Part shown: positions 7,362-15,421 of the stretch, piece after piece
How the letters are laid out: each line of letters begins with the position of its first letter
Position numbering within the stretch: position 1 is the first letter of the stretch
Assembly (NCBI GenBank): GCA_047971485.1
Contig: JBKDZR010000003.1
Location: 1 to 19,922, forward strand
Direction of reading: 5' to 3'
Length of the DNA stretch: 19,922 bases
From: JBKDZR01 sp047971485
Lineage (GTDB): Bacteria; Pseudomonadota; Alphaproteobacteria; Rhodobacterales; Rhodobacteraceae
Notes under the pieces: generated by a model
Database searches by the model: none
What the model was told of the DNA's origin: nothing
Seen by the model: only the letters and a program-made list of their open reading frames with translations
Position numbers and translations under genes: made by a program

Positions 7362-8204
7362 CTAGCGCGTCAGGACCGGAATGCAATCCGCCTGGGCCGA
7401 AACCAGAACGGCACAGAAGCTGCGGGCATCGGACAGCGAGTTGAAGCCATGGGCCCGCAGCCGCCAGACTGTGCCATCGGCCATGACTGCCTGTTCAACG
7501 ACCCGGGATTTGTCGGACATGTAGTTCCCGAACTTCGCCGACAATCGCGCCCAGTCCGCCAGAGCCGCATCGCGGCTGTCATAAGCCCCCAGTTGCACCA
7601 GGCGTGTCCCGGCGGGGATACCGGCAGCAGCGATTTCCTCGGGCCGGTCCAAAGGCATCCCGAAAGATGCCTGGGTGACAACCGCCCGGGTGGCCAGTTC
7701 CAGTTCAGGACGCTGACGGGGCCGGGGCGACGCAGGGGCCCCGACCTGCTGCGGCGGGGACGCCGTGCCCACCTCACCGCCGATCGCCTCCAGCAACGCA
7801 GCCCCCACCGCAGAGCGCAGGGCGTCTTCGGTCGAGGCGCCGGCCCGGACCGTATCCTGGGCGGCGATATCCTCGGGCGCCAGACCCGTTGGCTCAGGCG
7901 CCAGCACCACACGTTCGGACAGGGGCGCATCGGTTTTCTCCGATGCGATCCGGTTCACGGCATAGCCCTGATGCGCAGCCTCGAACCCACCCGGATCGGC
8001 AGGTGCCACCCGGGCCGGGCCGTCCATTGCCCGCACCACCGGCACAGCCCGCGCGTCCCGCATCGCGATATCGGCTGTCCACCAGACCAGCCCGCCCACC
8101 AGGGCCACCGATGTCATCGCGCCCATCCAGCCTGCCACCCGGGACAAGCGCAAAGGCGCGTCTTCAATGGCCCCCGAATAGGCCAACGGTTCAGAAACTG
8201 CCAT
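7362..8204 (-). CDS. SPOR domain-containing membrane protein
   Basis: 280 residues. A single membrane segment (about 23-42, GWMGAMTSVALVGGLVWW) follows a short cytoplasmic N-terminus. A long low-complexity periplasmic linker (45-195) leads to a C-terminal SPOR domain (198-280, from GTRLVQLGAYDS to the end). SPOR domains bind denuded glycan strands at the division septum, so a role in division or wall remodelling is likely. Two cysteines (C264, C274) in the domain could form a disulfide. GAGG lies about seven bases before the ATG. It sits between argS and nagZ, a common order in Rhodobacterales. It is not clearly FtsN, DedD or DamX, so no symbol is given. Confidence 0.9.
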   Translation of the reverse strand: MAVSEPLAYSGAIEDAPLRLSRVAGWMGAMTSVALVGGLVWWTADIAMRDARAVPVVRAMDGPARVAPADPGGFEAAHQGYAVNRIASEKTDAPLSERVVLAPEPTGLAPEDIAAQDTVRAGASTEDALRSAVGAALLEAIGGEVGTASPPQQVGAPASPRPRQRPELELATRAVVTQASFGMPLDRPEEIAAAGIPAGTRLVQLGAYDSRDAALADWARLSAKFGNYMSDKSRVVEQAVMADGTVWRLRAHGFNSLSDARSFCAVLVSAQADCIPVLTR

Positions 8205-8295
8205 TTTTGCCTCATTTCCCCGGGCAGACGGGCCGCCGGGGTCTTTTGCCTGCTCGCACCATCCGGACGCGCCTGTCAGCAGTTTGCCTGCCTTG

Positions 8296-10026
8296 TCAGC
8301 GCATTTCTTCCAGTGGCGTTACCCCAAGGATAGCAAGTCCGGACGAAATAACAACGGCAACCGCCCGGGGAAGCGCCATTTTGCCCAAGGATGTTGCAGG
8401 ATTGTTCTCGTGCAGGAAACGAAGCTCGGGATTGTCGTTGCCCTTGTTCCAAAGCGAATGAAAATCGCTGGCCAGTTCATAGAGATAAAAGGCCACGCGA
8501 TGGGGTTCATTTCCCCGGGCGGCGATTTCCACCAGACGCGGCCATTCCGCCAGCTTGGCGGCCAGGGCGATCTCGGCGGGATCCTCCAGCATCGGCCGGG
8601 TCGCCTCGGTCACGTCAATCCCGGCGGCTTCGGCCTTGCGCAGCACGCTGCAAATCCGGGCATGGGCGTATTGCACATAGAAGACCGGGTTTTCGCGCGA
8701 TTGTTCCAGCACCTTGTCGAAATCGAAATCCAACGGCGCATCGTTCTTGCGGGTCAACATGACGAAACGGGTCACATCGGGGCCAACCTGGTCGATCACG
8801 TCCCGCAGGGTCACGAAGGTCCCTGCCCGCTTGGACATCTTGAAGGGCGCGCCATTCTTGAACAGCTTGACCAGCTGCGTCAGCTTGATGTCCAGCGCCA
8901 CCTTGCCACCCGACAGGGCCGAAACCGCTGCCTTCATCCGCTTGACATAGCCGCCGTGATCAGCGCCGAACACGTCGATCAGCAGGTCGTAGCCCCGGGT
9001 CACCTTATCGTAATGATAGGCGATATCGGGGGCGAAATACGTCCAGCTGCCATCGGATTTCTTCACCGGCCGGTCCACATCGTCGCCATGGGCCGTGGAC
9101 CGGAAAAGCGTCTGTTCACGCGGCTCCCAATCCTCGGGAACCTTGCCCTTGGGCGGCTCCAGCACGCCCTCATAGATCAGGCCCTTGTCATCCAGGGTTT
9201 TCAGCGCCGCCTCGATCAGCCCCGTGCCATAAAGCGATTTCTCCGAGAAAAAGCGATCCATCGTCACGCCAAGCGCGGCCAGATCGGCCCGGATCAGATC
9301 AATCATCGCCTCGGTGGCGAAGCTGCGGATCTCGGCCAGCCAAACGGATTCCGGCTGCCCGACATAGCGATCGCCGACCTTGGCCTTCAGCGCCTCACCG
9401 ACCTCGATCAGATAATCGCCAGGATAGGTGCCATCCTCAAATGCCACCTCCTGACCATGGGCCTCAAGGTAACGCAGATAGACCGAACGGGCCAGAACAT
9501 CGACCTGCGCGCCGCCATCGTTGAGGTAGTATTCGCGTGTCACATCGAAGCCGGCAAATTCCAGCAGCGCCGCCAGCGCATCGCCAAACACCGCACCCCG
9601 GGTGTGGCCGACATGCAGGGGACCGGTGGGGTTGGCCGACACATATTCGACATTCACCCGCTTGCCCGCCCCCAGCTGCGCGCGCCCATAGCCGGCCGCA
9701 TCCCCCAGAATGCCCGTGACCAGCCCGACCCAGACCTCTGGCATCAGGCGCAGGTTCAGAAAGCCCGGGCCGGCCACCTCGGCGCTGGCGATCCGTGGAT
9801 CGCCGGCAAGGCGGCTGGCCAGAGCCTCGGCAATGTCGCGCGGTTTCTTGCCCGCGGGTTTGGCCAACACCATGGCGGCGTTGGTGGCCATGTCGCCATG
9901 GGCCGCATCGCGCGGCGGTTCCACCGTGACATTGGCGAAATCCAGCCCCTCGGGCAACACACCGGCAACGGTCAGCCCCGTCAGCTCGGCCAGGACCGCA
10001 CCACGAATATCCTCGAACAGGTTCAT
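8296..10026 (-). CDS. argS: arginine-tRNA ligase
   Basis: 576 residues, full length for class I ArgRS, which charges tRNA-Arg in the cytoplasm. The N-terminal additional domain (1-110) recognises the tRNA D loop. The HIGH-type motif is NPTGPLHVGHTRG (HVGH 138-141). A canonical KMSK signature (396-399) follows GAPFKMSKRAG; some ArgRS enzymes lack it. The C-terminal DALR anticodon-binding helices end in TPLEEMR. AGAGG precedes the ATG by seven bases. It stands 82 bases after dgt and 91 bases before the SPOR gene. Confidence 0.98.
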   Translation of the reverse strand: MNLFEDIRGAVLAELTGLTVAGVLPEGLDFANVTVEPPRDAAHGDMATNAAMVLAKPAGKKPRDIAEALASRLAGDPRIASAEVAGPGFLNLRLMPEVWVGLVTGILGDAAGYGRAQLGAGKRVNVEYVSANPTGPLHVGHTRGAVFGDALAALLEFAGFDVTREYYLNDGGAQVDVLARSVYLRYLEAHGQEVAFEDGTYPGDYLIEVGEALKAKVGDRYVGQPESVWLAEIRSFATEAMIDLIRADLAALGVTMDRFFSEKSLYGTGLIEAALKTLDDKGLIYEGVLEPPKGKVPEDWEPREQTLFRSTAHGDDVDRPVKKSDGSWTYFAPDIAYHYDKVTRGYDLLIDVFGADHGGYVKRMKAAVSALSGGKVALDIKLTQLVKLFKNGAPFKMSKRAGTFVTLRDVIDQVGPDVTRFVMLTRKNDAPLDFDFDKVLEQSRENPVFYVQYAHARICSVLRKAEAAGIDVTEATRPMLEDPAEIALAAKLAEWPRLVEIAARGNEPHRVAFYLYELASDFHSLWNKGNDNPELRFLHENNPATSLGKMALPRAVAVVISSGLAILGVTPLEEMR

Positions 10027-10049
10027 CTTGCACCTCTTGATCTGGGGCG

Positions 10050-10078
10050 GGTGTAGCCAGACCGGCGCGGCGGTTCAA
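10050..10078 (-). promoter_or_regulatory. candidate argS promoter
   Basis: On the minus strand TTGAAC (10073-10078) and TACACC (10050-10055) are exactly 17 bases apart, in the 82-base dgt-argS gap. Transcription would start near 10043. The -35 is good; the -10 keeps three consensus positions. Confidence 0.4.
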
Positions 10079-10108
10079 TCCATTGCCGGGCCTTACCGGC
10101 CACAGAAC

Positions 10109-11272
10109 CTAACGCAGCGCCTCAAACGGGCCGGCGCCGCCAATATGCTGGTCATGACACTGAATGGCGAAACGGTCCGTCATCCCCGAGATATAATCCG
10201 CCACGATCCGGGCCAGGGCAGTTTCATCTGCGGCCTCGGCCACATCCTTGCGCCATTGCTTGGGCAGCAGATCCGTGCGCTCCATGAACAGCGGGAACAG
10301 ATCCATGACCACCCGGGTCAGTTGCCGGCGCATCTCAACCACGCCCGGTGCCCGGTACATGCGGTGGAACAGGAAGGTGCGGATTACTTTAAGATCACTC
10401 CACAAACCACTGGAGAACTGAACCATAGGCTGCCCGGCATGGCGAATATCATGGGCCGTCACAGGGCCGATCGCCCCCAGCCGCGCCTTGGCCTGGGCCA
10501 TCACATCCTCGACCAGGACACCGAAAAAGCGGCGCAGGGCCTCATGCCGGCGGCGATAGTAGTTGAGACCGGGATGCAGGCGATCCACCTCCGCGAAACA
10601 ATCGCGCAGGATTGGCAAATCTGCCAGATCGTCGGTGGAAAACAGCTCCGCCCGCAGCCCGTCATGCAGGTCGTGGTTGTTATAGGCGATATCATCGGCC
10701 ACGGCGGCCACCTGGGCCTCGGCGCTTGCATAAGTGGCCAGTTCCAGATCATGCTGGGCGTTATACTCGGCCAGCGCATAGGGCAGATCGCCGGTCACCG
10801 GGCCGTTGTGCTTGGCAATCCCTTCCAGGGTTTCCCAGGTCAGATTCAGCCCGTCGAAATCGGCATAGTGACGTTCCAGCGACGTGACGATCCGCAGCGC
10901 CTGGGCGTTGTGATCAAACCCCCCATAGGGGGCCATCAGTTCGTTCAACGCATCTTCACCGGTATGGCCGAAAGGGGGATGACCCAGATCATGGGCCAGG
11001 GCCACCGCCTCGGTCAGTTCGATGTTCAGACCAAGTTCACCGGCGATGGTCCGCGCCACCTGCCCGACCTCAATCGAGTGGGTCAGACGGGTGCGGAAAT
11101 AATCACCTTCATGTTCGACAAAGACCTGGGTCTTGTGCTTGAGGCGGCGAAAGGCGCTGGCATGGATGATCCGGTCGCGATCACGCTGAAAACAGCTGCG
11201 AAAGGTGCTGCTGTTTTCGGGGTAAAGGCGCCCGCGCGACTGGTCGGGGTGGCAGGCAAAGGGCTGTAGCAT
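10109..11272 (-). CDS. dgt: deoxyguanosinetriphosphate triphosphohydrolase-like protein
   Basis: 387 residues of the HD-domain dNTPase family, which cleaves dNTPs to nucleoside and triphosphate. The metal site is visible: H65 (TRLTHSIEV), H94-D95 (ALAHDLGHPPFGHTGED), and a later DDIAYNNHDLHDG. The N-terminal SRGRLYPE and RDRDRIIHASAFRRLKHKTQVF are family hallmarks. The start at 11272 (MLQPFACHPD) is chosen because family members begin about here. In-frame ATGs at 11305 and 11314 and a longer frame to 11368 are possible, and no strong ribosome binding site decides. The substrate may be broader than dGTP. It is divergent from the Fe-S carrier gene and first in the block that runs to scpB. Confidence 0.93.
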   Translation of the reverse strand: MLQPFACHPDQSRGRLYPENSSTFRSCFQRDRDRIIHASAFRRLKHKTQVFVEHEGDYFRTRLTHSIEVGQVARTIAGELGLNIELTEAVALAHDLGHPPFGHTGEDALNELMAPYGGFDHNAQALRIVTSLERHYADFDGLNLTWETLEGIAKHNGPVTGDLPYALAEYNAQHDLELATYASAEAQVAAVADDIAYNNHDLHDGLRAELFSTDDLADLPILRDCFAEVDRLHPGLNYYRRRHEALRRFFGVLVEDVMAQAKARLGAIGPVTAHDIRHAGQPMVQFSSGLWSDLKVIRTFLFHRMYRAPGVVEMRRQLTRVVMDLFPLFMERTDLLPKQWRKDVAEAADETALARIVADYISGMTDRFAIQCHDQHIGGAGPFEALR

Positions 11273-11347
11273 CGAATCCGCGGCCTTCTTGGGTCTGCTG
11301 CCCATGTAGGCCATGTTGGCCCGGCAAACAAACAAGAGGCCACGCCC

Positions 11348-11377
11348 TTGCCCCCGGCCGGCCGGCACCCCTATATC
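11348..11377 (+). promoter_or_regulatory. candidate promoter of the Fe-S carrier gene
   Basis: TTGCCC (11348-11353) and TATATC (11372-11377) are 18 bases apart, placing the start site about 25 bases before the erpA-like gene's ATG. The -10 matches the first four consensus bases and stands out in this GC-rich region. Confidence 0.45.
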
Positions 11378-11409
11378 TGGGGCAGATTGTCGCGAAAGGA
11401 CATGAGGCC

Positions 11410-11742
11410 ATGACCCTCGCCCTGCCCCCCAAAGTCACGCCCCGGGCCTTTGCCCGACTGGCCGAGATCAATGAGGACAGCGATCCCCCCAAGGCCCTGC
11501 GCATCGCCGTGGAAGGGGGCGGCTGTTCCGGATTTCAGTATGACATCCGGCTGGACGATCCCGCTGAGGACGATCTGGTCCTGGAAAGCGGCGGTCAGAA
11601 GGTTGTGGTCGATACCCTCTCTCTGCCGTTTCTGGAGAACGCGGTGATCGACTTTACTGAAGAATTGATCGGCGCGCGCTTCACCATCGAGAACCCCAAT
11701 GCCGCCTCATCTTGTGGCTGCGGCACCAGCTTTGCCATGTAG
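11410..11742 (+). CDS. erpA: iron-sulfur cluster carrier/insertion protein, ErpA/IscA type
   Basis: 110 residues of the A-type carrier (HesB/IscA) family, which passes Fe-S clusters to apo-enzymes. The three conserved cysteines are present: C39 in EGGGCSGFQY, and C102 and C104 in SSCGCGTSF. No suf or isc genes are nearby, which fits the free-standing ErpA of alphaproteobacteria rather than IscA or SufA; the symbol rests on that context. AAAGGA lies about eight bases before the ATG. It faces dgt across a short divergent region and is followed after 54 bases by the exonuclease gene. Confidence 0.9.
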   Translation: MTLALPPKVTPRAFARLAEINEDSDPPKALRIAVEGGGCSGFQYDIRLDDPAEDDLVLESGGQKVVVDTLSLPFLENAVIDFTEELIGARFTIENPNAASSCGCGTSFAM

Positions 11743-11796
11743 GGCCTGGGTCCCTTACCCCGACATGCGCGGCGCACCCGGCACAAGGAAACCACG

Positions 11797-12597
11797 ATGA
11801 AAATCGCGACCTTCAACATCAATGGCATCAAGGCCCGTGCCGAGTCGCTGATCCGCTGGCTGGAAGAGGCCCGGCCCGACGTCGCCGTGCTGCAGGAAAT
11901 CAAGTCGGTGGACGAGAATTTTCCGACCGAGATATTCGAGGACATGGGTTATAATGTCGTCACCCACGGGCAGAAATCCTTCAACGGCGTGGCGATCCTG
12001 TCCCGGCTGCCCCTAGAGGATGTCAGCCGGGGTCTGCCCGGCGATGAGACCGATGAACAGGCCCGCTGGATCGAGGCCACTGTCAGCGGTCAGACGGGCA
12101 GCGTCCGGATTTGCGGCCTGTACCTGCCCAATGGCAACCCGGCCCCGGGACCGAAATACGATTACAAGCTGGCCTGGATGGCCCGCCTGGAGGCCCGGAC
12201 GAAAGCCCTGATACAAGGCGAAGAATCTGCCATAATATGCGGAGATTACAACGTAATCCCCCAGAAAGAAGATGCCACCAAGCCCGAATCCTGGACCGAG
12301 GATGCGCTGTTTCGCCCCCAGACACGTCAAGCCTTTCGCCGGCTGATCCACTTGGGCCTGACGGATGCGTTCCGCGCTGTGCACCCGCACAACCCGCCAG
12401 CGCCACCACCCGGCGACTACAGCTTCTGGGATTACCAGGCCGGCGCCTGGAACCGCAACAACGGCATTCGGATCGACCATCTGTTGTTGACACCCCAGGC
12501 CGCTGACCTGTTGCAGGACTGTCAGATCGACCGCGAGGTGCGCGGCGGTGAAAAGCCTTCGGATCACGTGCCGGTCTGGGTTGATTTGGCGCTTTAA
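11797..12597 (+). CDS. xthA: exodeoxyribonuclease III / AP endonuclease
   Basis: 266 residues, the usual size of XthA, which cuts abasic sites and degrades 3' ends in base excision repair. The catalytic residues of the exonuclease-endonuclease-phosphatase fold are in place: N7 (FNINGIKAR), E34 (LQEIKS), Y109 (GLYLPNG), D150 and N152 (CGDYNV), D227 (RIDHLL), and D256-H257 in PSDHVPV. AAGGAA lies shortly before the ATG. The gene is convergent with the FAD monooxygenase gene, with four bases between the stops and no obvious terminator. Confidence 0.96.
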   Translation: MKIATFNINGIKARAESLIRWLEEARPDVAVLQEIKSVDENFPTEIFEDMGYNVVTHGQKSFNGVAILSRLPLEDVSRGLPGDETDEQARWIEATVSGQTGSVRICGLYLPNGNPAPGPKYDYKLAWMARLEARTKALIQGEESAIICGDYNVIPQKEDATKPESWTEDALFRPQTRQAFRRLIHLGLTDAFRAVHPHNPPAPPPGDYSFWDYQAGAWNRNNGIRIDHLLLTPQAADLLQDCQIDREVRGGEKPSDHVPVWVDLAL

Positions 12598-12601
12598 GCA
12601 A

Positions 12602-13768
12602 TCACCCCGTCACATCGTGGCGATAAAGCCAATCGAACTTTGCCAGGGCTGCGCCCGGGGCGATCCTTCCCAGGACCCCCAGGCCCAGATGGGCCAGGCC
12701 CCGCAGCGGGCCGGGACGAAGGTGATAGGCGAAGGCATTGAACGTGGATGATTTCACGATCCGGACACAGCGATCATGGCGCGCCGCCTGATAGCTGGCC
12801 AGCCCCGCCGCAACACTGTCGGCGGCAGACAGGCTGGCGGACAGGACCCAGGCATCCTCCAGTGCCATGCAGGCGCCTTGGGCCAGGAACGGCAGGGTCG
12901 GATGGACCGCATCGCCCAACAACGCCACCCGCCCTGCCTGCCAGGGACAAGCAACCGGATGGCGGAACAGGCCCCACAAGGCAACCTCATCCACTTGATC
13001 CAGCCACCCCCGTACCTGCGGTGAAAACCCGGCAAAAGCCCGGCGCAGATTTTCCGGATCGTCGCGATGGGTCCAGCCCTCGGGGGTCCATGCCGCGCGT
13101 TCTTCAACAGCGACAATATTCAGCAGGCACCGATCACGCAGCGGATAGGCCACCAGATGCCGCCCGGGGCCCATATGGACCGCAACCTCGGGCGAAATCG
13201 CCTGGTCCAGCGGCACAAGGGCCCGCCAGGCAACCTGGCCGGTAAAACTGGCCGCCGGTCCCCGGTCCACCATCGGGCGCAGAACGGAACGCACGCCATC
13301 CGCCGCGACCAGCAGATCATAGGAAGGGCCACCAGAAGGCCCGCTCAGGCGTACCCCGTCCGACGCGTTCTGCGCCCCCTCCACCCGGCGCCCCAGATGG
13401 AAAGCAACCCCCGCCGCCCGCGCTGCGCCTGCCAGCGCGGCCACCAGATCGGCGCGATGGACCAGAAGCCATGGACCGGCATCCGCCAGCCGGGTCAGCG
13501 GCAGGGTAGTGACGATCCGGCCCCGCGCCCCATCGCACAGATGCACGGCGCGGGCGGAAACGGCCCGCTCTGCGATCCTCTCGGCAACGCCCAGGGCGCG
13601 CAAAACCGCCATGCCATTGGGGCTGATCTGAAGACCGGCACCGATCTCGGACAGGTCGGGGGCCCGTTCGAACAGATCGACCTGGGCCCCGCGCAAGGCC
13701 AAGGCCAAGGCAGCAGCGATACCCCCGACACCGCCACCGGCCACGGCGATGTGCCGTCCGATCAACAT
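12602..13768 (-). CDS. FAD-dependent monooxygenase (salicylate hydroxylase-like)
   Basis: 388 residues of the group A flavoprotein monooxygenases, which use NAD(P)H and oxygen to hydroxylate aromatic or similar substrates. Motifs in order are the dinucleotide fold GGGVGG (11-16) with E34 binding the ribose, GAGLQISPNG (43-52) typical of the salicylate/3-hydroxybenzoate hydroxylase branch, the DG motif AADGVRS (155-161), and the second FAD motif GDAVHP (285-290). The ATG at 13768 (MLIGRHIAVAGGG) fits the fold; a TTG twelve codons upstream is less likely. The substrate is unknown, as no aromatic degradation gene is nearby. It lies downstream of dksA on the same strand. Confidence 0.88.
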   Translation of the reverse strand: MLIGRHIAVAGGGVGGIAAALALALRGAQVDLFERAPDLSEIGAGLQISPNGMAVLRALGVAERIAERAVSARAVHLCDGARGRIVTTLPLTRLADAGPWLLVHRADLVAALAGAARAAGVAFHLGRRVEGAQNASDGVRLSGPSGGPSYDLLVAADGVRSVLRPMVDRGPAASFTGQVAWRALVPLDQAISPEVAVHMGPGRHLVAYPLRDRCLLNIVAVEERAAWTPEGWTHRDDPENLRRAFAGFSPQVRGWLDQVDEVALWGLFRHPVACPWQAGRVALLGDAVHPTLPFLAQGACMALEDAWVLSASLSAADSVAAGLASYQAARHDRCVRIVKSSTFNAFAYHLRPGPLRGLAHLGLGVLGRIAPGAALAKFDWLYRHDVTG

Positions 13769-13805
13769 CCGGATAAACGCACCAGTAGGCGTATAGCACC
13801 GCAAA

Positions 13806-13827
13806 CGGGGCCCGAAACAACGCCCCG
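13806..13827 (-). terminator. possible weak terminator after dksA
   Basis: CGGGGC (13806-13811) and GCCCCG (13822-13827) form a six-base stem with a ten-base loop. On the minus strand, downstream of dksA, only three T residues follow, so termination would be weak. Confidence 0.25.
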
Positions 13828-13906
13828 ATCCGTGCCGGCTATGGTCAGATCTGTGTGTATGGGGACACGACCCGAAGCAGCACCCCCTGCCTTGCCGGAT
13901 TGCGCC

Positions 13907-14329
13907 TCAATCGTCGCGATGGACACGCTCGCGCCGTTCATGGCGTTCCTGGGCCTCCAGGCTGAGCGTGGCAATCGGCCGGGCATCCAGCCGTTTCAAC
14001 GAAATCGGTTCCCCGGTCGCTTCGCAATAGCCGTATTCACCATTCTCGATACGGCGCAGCGCCGCGTCGATCTTTGTTACCAGCTTGCGCTGCCGATCCC
14101 GGGTACGCAGTTCCAGCGCACGGTCCGTTTCCTCCGAGGCGCGATCGGCGACATCGGGGAAATTGCGGCTGCTATCCTGCAACCCTTCGATCGTGTCCCG
14201 GCTTTCGGCCAGAAGGTCGGTTTTCCACGCCATCAGCTTGCGCCGGAAATATTCCAGCTGGCGATCGTTCATGAAGGGCTCGTCCTCGGCGGGACGATAA
14301 TCGTCGGGAATGAACACTTCGGCTTTCAT
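13907..14329 (-). CDS. dksA: RNA polymerase-binding transcription factor DksA
   Basis: 140 residues. DksA binds the RNA polymerase secondary channel and works with ppGpp in the stringent response. The long coiled coil carries the tip motif DVADRA (D59, D62, A64), matching DxxDxA. The C-terminal zinc-finger region is present, but only the first of four cysteines remains: C102, then T105, S123 and A126 at the other positions. Single-cysteine DksA is known in Rhodobacter sphaeroides. The ATG at 14329 (MKAEVFIPDDYRP) has GGAG five bases upstream and matches the family N-terminus; ATGs at 14341 and 14431 are in frame. It is divergent from the MoxR gene. Confidence 0.94.
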   Translation of the reverse strand: MKAEVFIPDDYRPAEDEPFMNDRQLEYFRRKLMAWKTDLLAESRDTIEGLQDSSRNFPDVADRASEETDRALELRTRDRQRKLVTKIDAALRRIENGEYGYCEATGEPISLKRLDARPIATLSLEAQERHERRERVHRDD

Positions 14330-14475
14330 TTCTGCTCCCATACTCACTCCGACTTCTGCTGAGAGGCCGCCCCGGCCCAGAGACCGGCACGCAGGGCAAC
14401 CGCAGCCCTTACGGCGCGTGATGTATCCCATGGTTTCCCCTATGTCACGCTGATTCACGCCAAAATCGCGCCGGG

Positions 14476-14503
14476 TTGAAGCCGGGCGATGCTGTGCTAG
14501 GGT
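14476..14503 (+). promoter_or_regulatory. candidate promoter of the MoxR-VWA cassette
   Basis: TTGAAG (14476-14481) and TAGGGT (14498-14503) are 16 bases apart, between the divergent dksA and MoxR genes. A transcript would start near 14510, about 27 bases before the chosen MoxR start. Confidence 0.4.
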
Positions 14504-14536
14504 CGCGCTGATGACAAGATGTGCACGGGGACCCGC

Positions 14537-15376
14537 ATGAAGTTTGAAGGCACGGACAGCTATGTGGCTGGCGAGGATCTGACAGTGGCCGTAAACGCCG
14601 CCGTTGCGCTGGAACGGCCGCTTCTGGTCAAGGGCGAACCGGGCACCGGCAAGACCGAACTGGCCCGCCAGGTGGCCCAGGCGCTGAACCTGCCGATGAT
14701 CGAGTGGTCGATCAAATCCACGACCAAGGCCCAGCAGGGCCTGTACGAATACGATGCCGTCAGCCGCCTGCGCGACAGCCAGCTGGGTGATCCCAAGGTC
14801 AATGACGTCCAGCACTATATTCGCAAGGGCAAGCTGTGGCAGGCCTTTGGCGCCGAAGGCAAGGTCGTGCTGCTGATCGACGAGATCGACAAGGCCGATA
14901 TCGAGTTTCCCAACGATTTGCTGCAGGAACTCGACCGGATGGAGTTCTTCGTCTACGAAACCGGCGAAACGATCCGCGCCCAGAACCGCCCCATCGTCAT
15001 CATCACCTCGAACAATGAAAAGGAACTGCCCGACGCCTTTCTGCGCCGCTGTTTCTTCCATTACATCCGCTTTCCCGATGAAACCACGCTGCGCCAGATC
15101 GTCGAGGTTCACTATCCCGGCATCAAGGACGCGTTGCTGACTGCGGCACTGACCCGCTTCTACGAGATCCGGGAAACCCCGGGTCTGAAGAAAAAGCCCT
15201 CGACCTCCGAGGTCTTGGATTGGTTGAAACTGCTGCTGGCCGAAGATCTGGCCCCCGGAGATCTGAAGCAGGAGGGGGCGAACGCCCTGCCCCGGTTGCA
15301 TGGCGCCCTGCTGAAGAACGAACAGGATGTGCACCTGTTCGAACGGCTGGCCTTTCTGGCACGGGGACAGCGATGA
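14537..15376 (+). CDS. MoxR-type AAA+ ATPase
   Basis: 279 residues. MoxR-family ATPases act as chaperones that, with a VWA partner, remodel or activate protein complexes. Walker A is GEPGTGKT (33-40), Walker B LLIDEID (112-118), sensor 1 ITSNNEKELP (156-165), and an arginine-finger candidate lies in LRRC (169-172). The C-terminal lid domain (about 200-279) is short. There is no signal or membrane segment, so it is cytoplasmic. The ATG at 14537 follows GGGG and starts the conserved region; an ATG at 14519 would add six residues. Its stop overlaps a tiny frame that leads into the DUF2927 gene, and the CoxE-like VWA gene lies in the same cassette, the usual partner of this ATPase type. Confidence 0.93.
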   Translation: MKFEGTDSYVAGEDLTVAVNAAVALERPLLVKGEPGTGKTELARQVAQALNLPMIEWSIKSTTKAQQGLYEYDAVSRLRDSQLGDPKVNDVQHYIRKGKLWQAFGAEGKVVLLIDEIDKADIEFPNDLLQELDRMEFFVYETGETIRAQNRPIVIITSNNEKELPDAFLRRCFFHYIRFPDETTLRQIVEVHYPGIKDALLTAALTRFYEIRETPGLKKKPSTSEVLDWLKLLLAEDLAPGDLKQEGANALPRLHGALLKNEQDVHLFERLAFLARGQR

Positions 15377-15420
15377 CCATGCCCCGCCCGGTCCCTCCGG
15401 CCCTGTTCCCGAGGCGCTGA
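15373..15420 (+). CDS. possible 15-codon leader ORF
   Basis: ATG at 15373 overlaps the MoxR stop (ATGA) and encodes 15 residues rich in proline and arginine (MTMPRPVPPALFPRR), ending in TGA at 15418-15420, one base before the DUF2927 ATG. The layout would allow translation to pass from MoxR to the lipoprotein gene. It may be only chance in GC-rich spacer; no homology can be claimed. Confidence 0.2.
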   Translation: MTMPRPVPPALFPRR

Positions 15421-15421
15421 T

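Noticed and set aside
6144..8333. 729-residue plus-strand open frame
   Set aside because: It lies antisense to scpA, nagZ and the SPOR gene, which have clear family motifs. Its translation is low in hydrophobic residues and rich in His, Arg, Gln and Pro, as expected for a shadow frame in GC-rich DNA.
8284..10056. 590-residue plus-strand open frame
   Set aside because: It is antisense to argS over its whole length and has no recognisable domain. Antisense frames stay open because the sense gene rarely uses TTA, CTA or TCA codons.
9710..11269. 519-residue plus-strand open frame
   Set aside because: It is antisense to argS and dgt and lacks any motif. The HD-domain gene on the other strand explains the sequence.
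13067..14362. 431-residue plus-strand open frame
   Set aside because: It is antisense to the FAD monooxygenase and dksA genes, both of which have clear motifs.
13907..15334. 475-residue minus-strand frame ending in DksA
   Set aside because: Only the last 140 residues are DksA. The rest is antisense to the MoxR ATPase gene, so a giant DksA fusion is not believable; only the short extension from 14431 is kept as a question.
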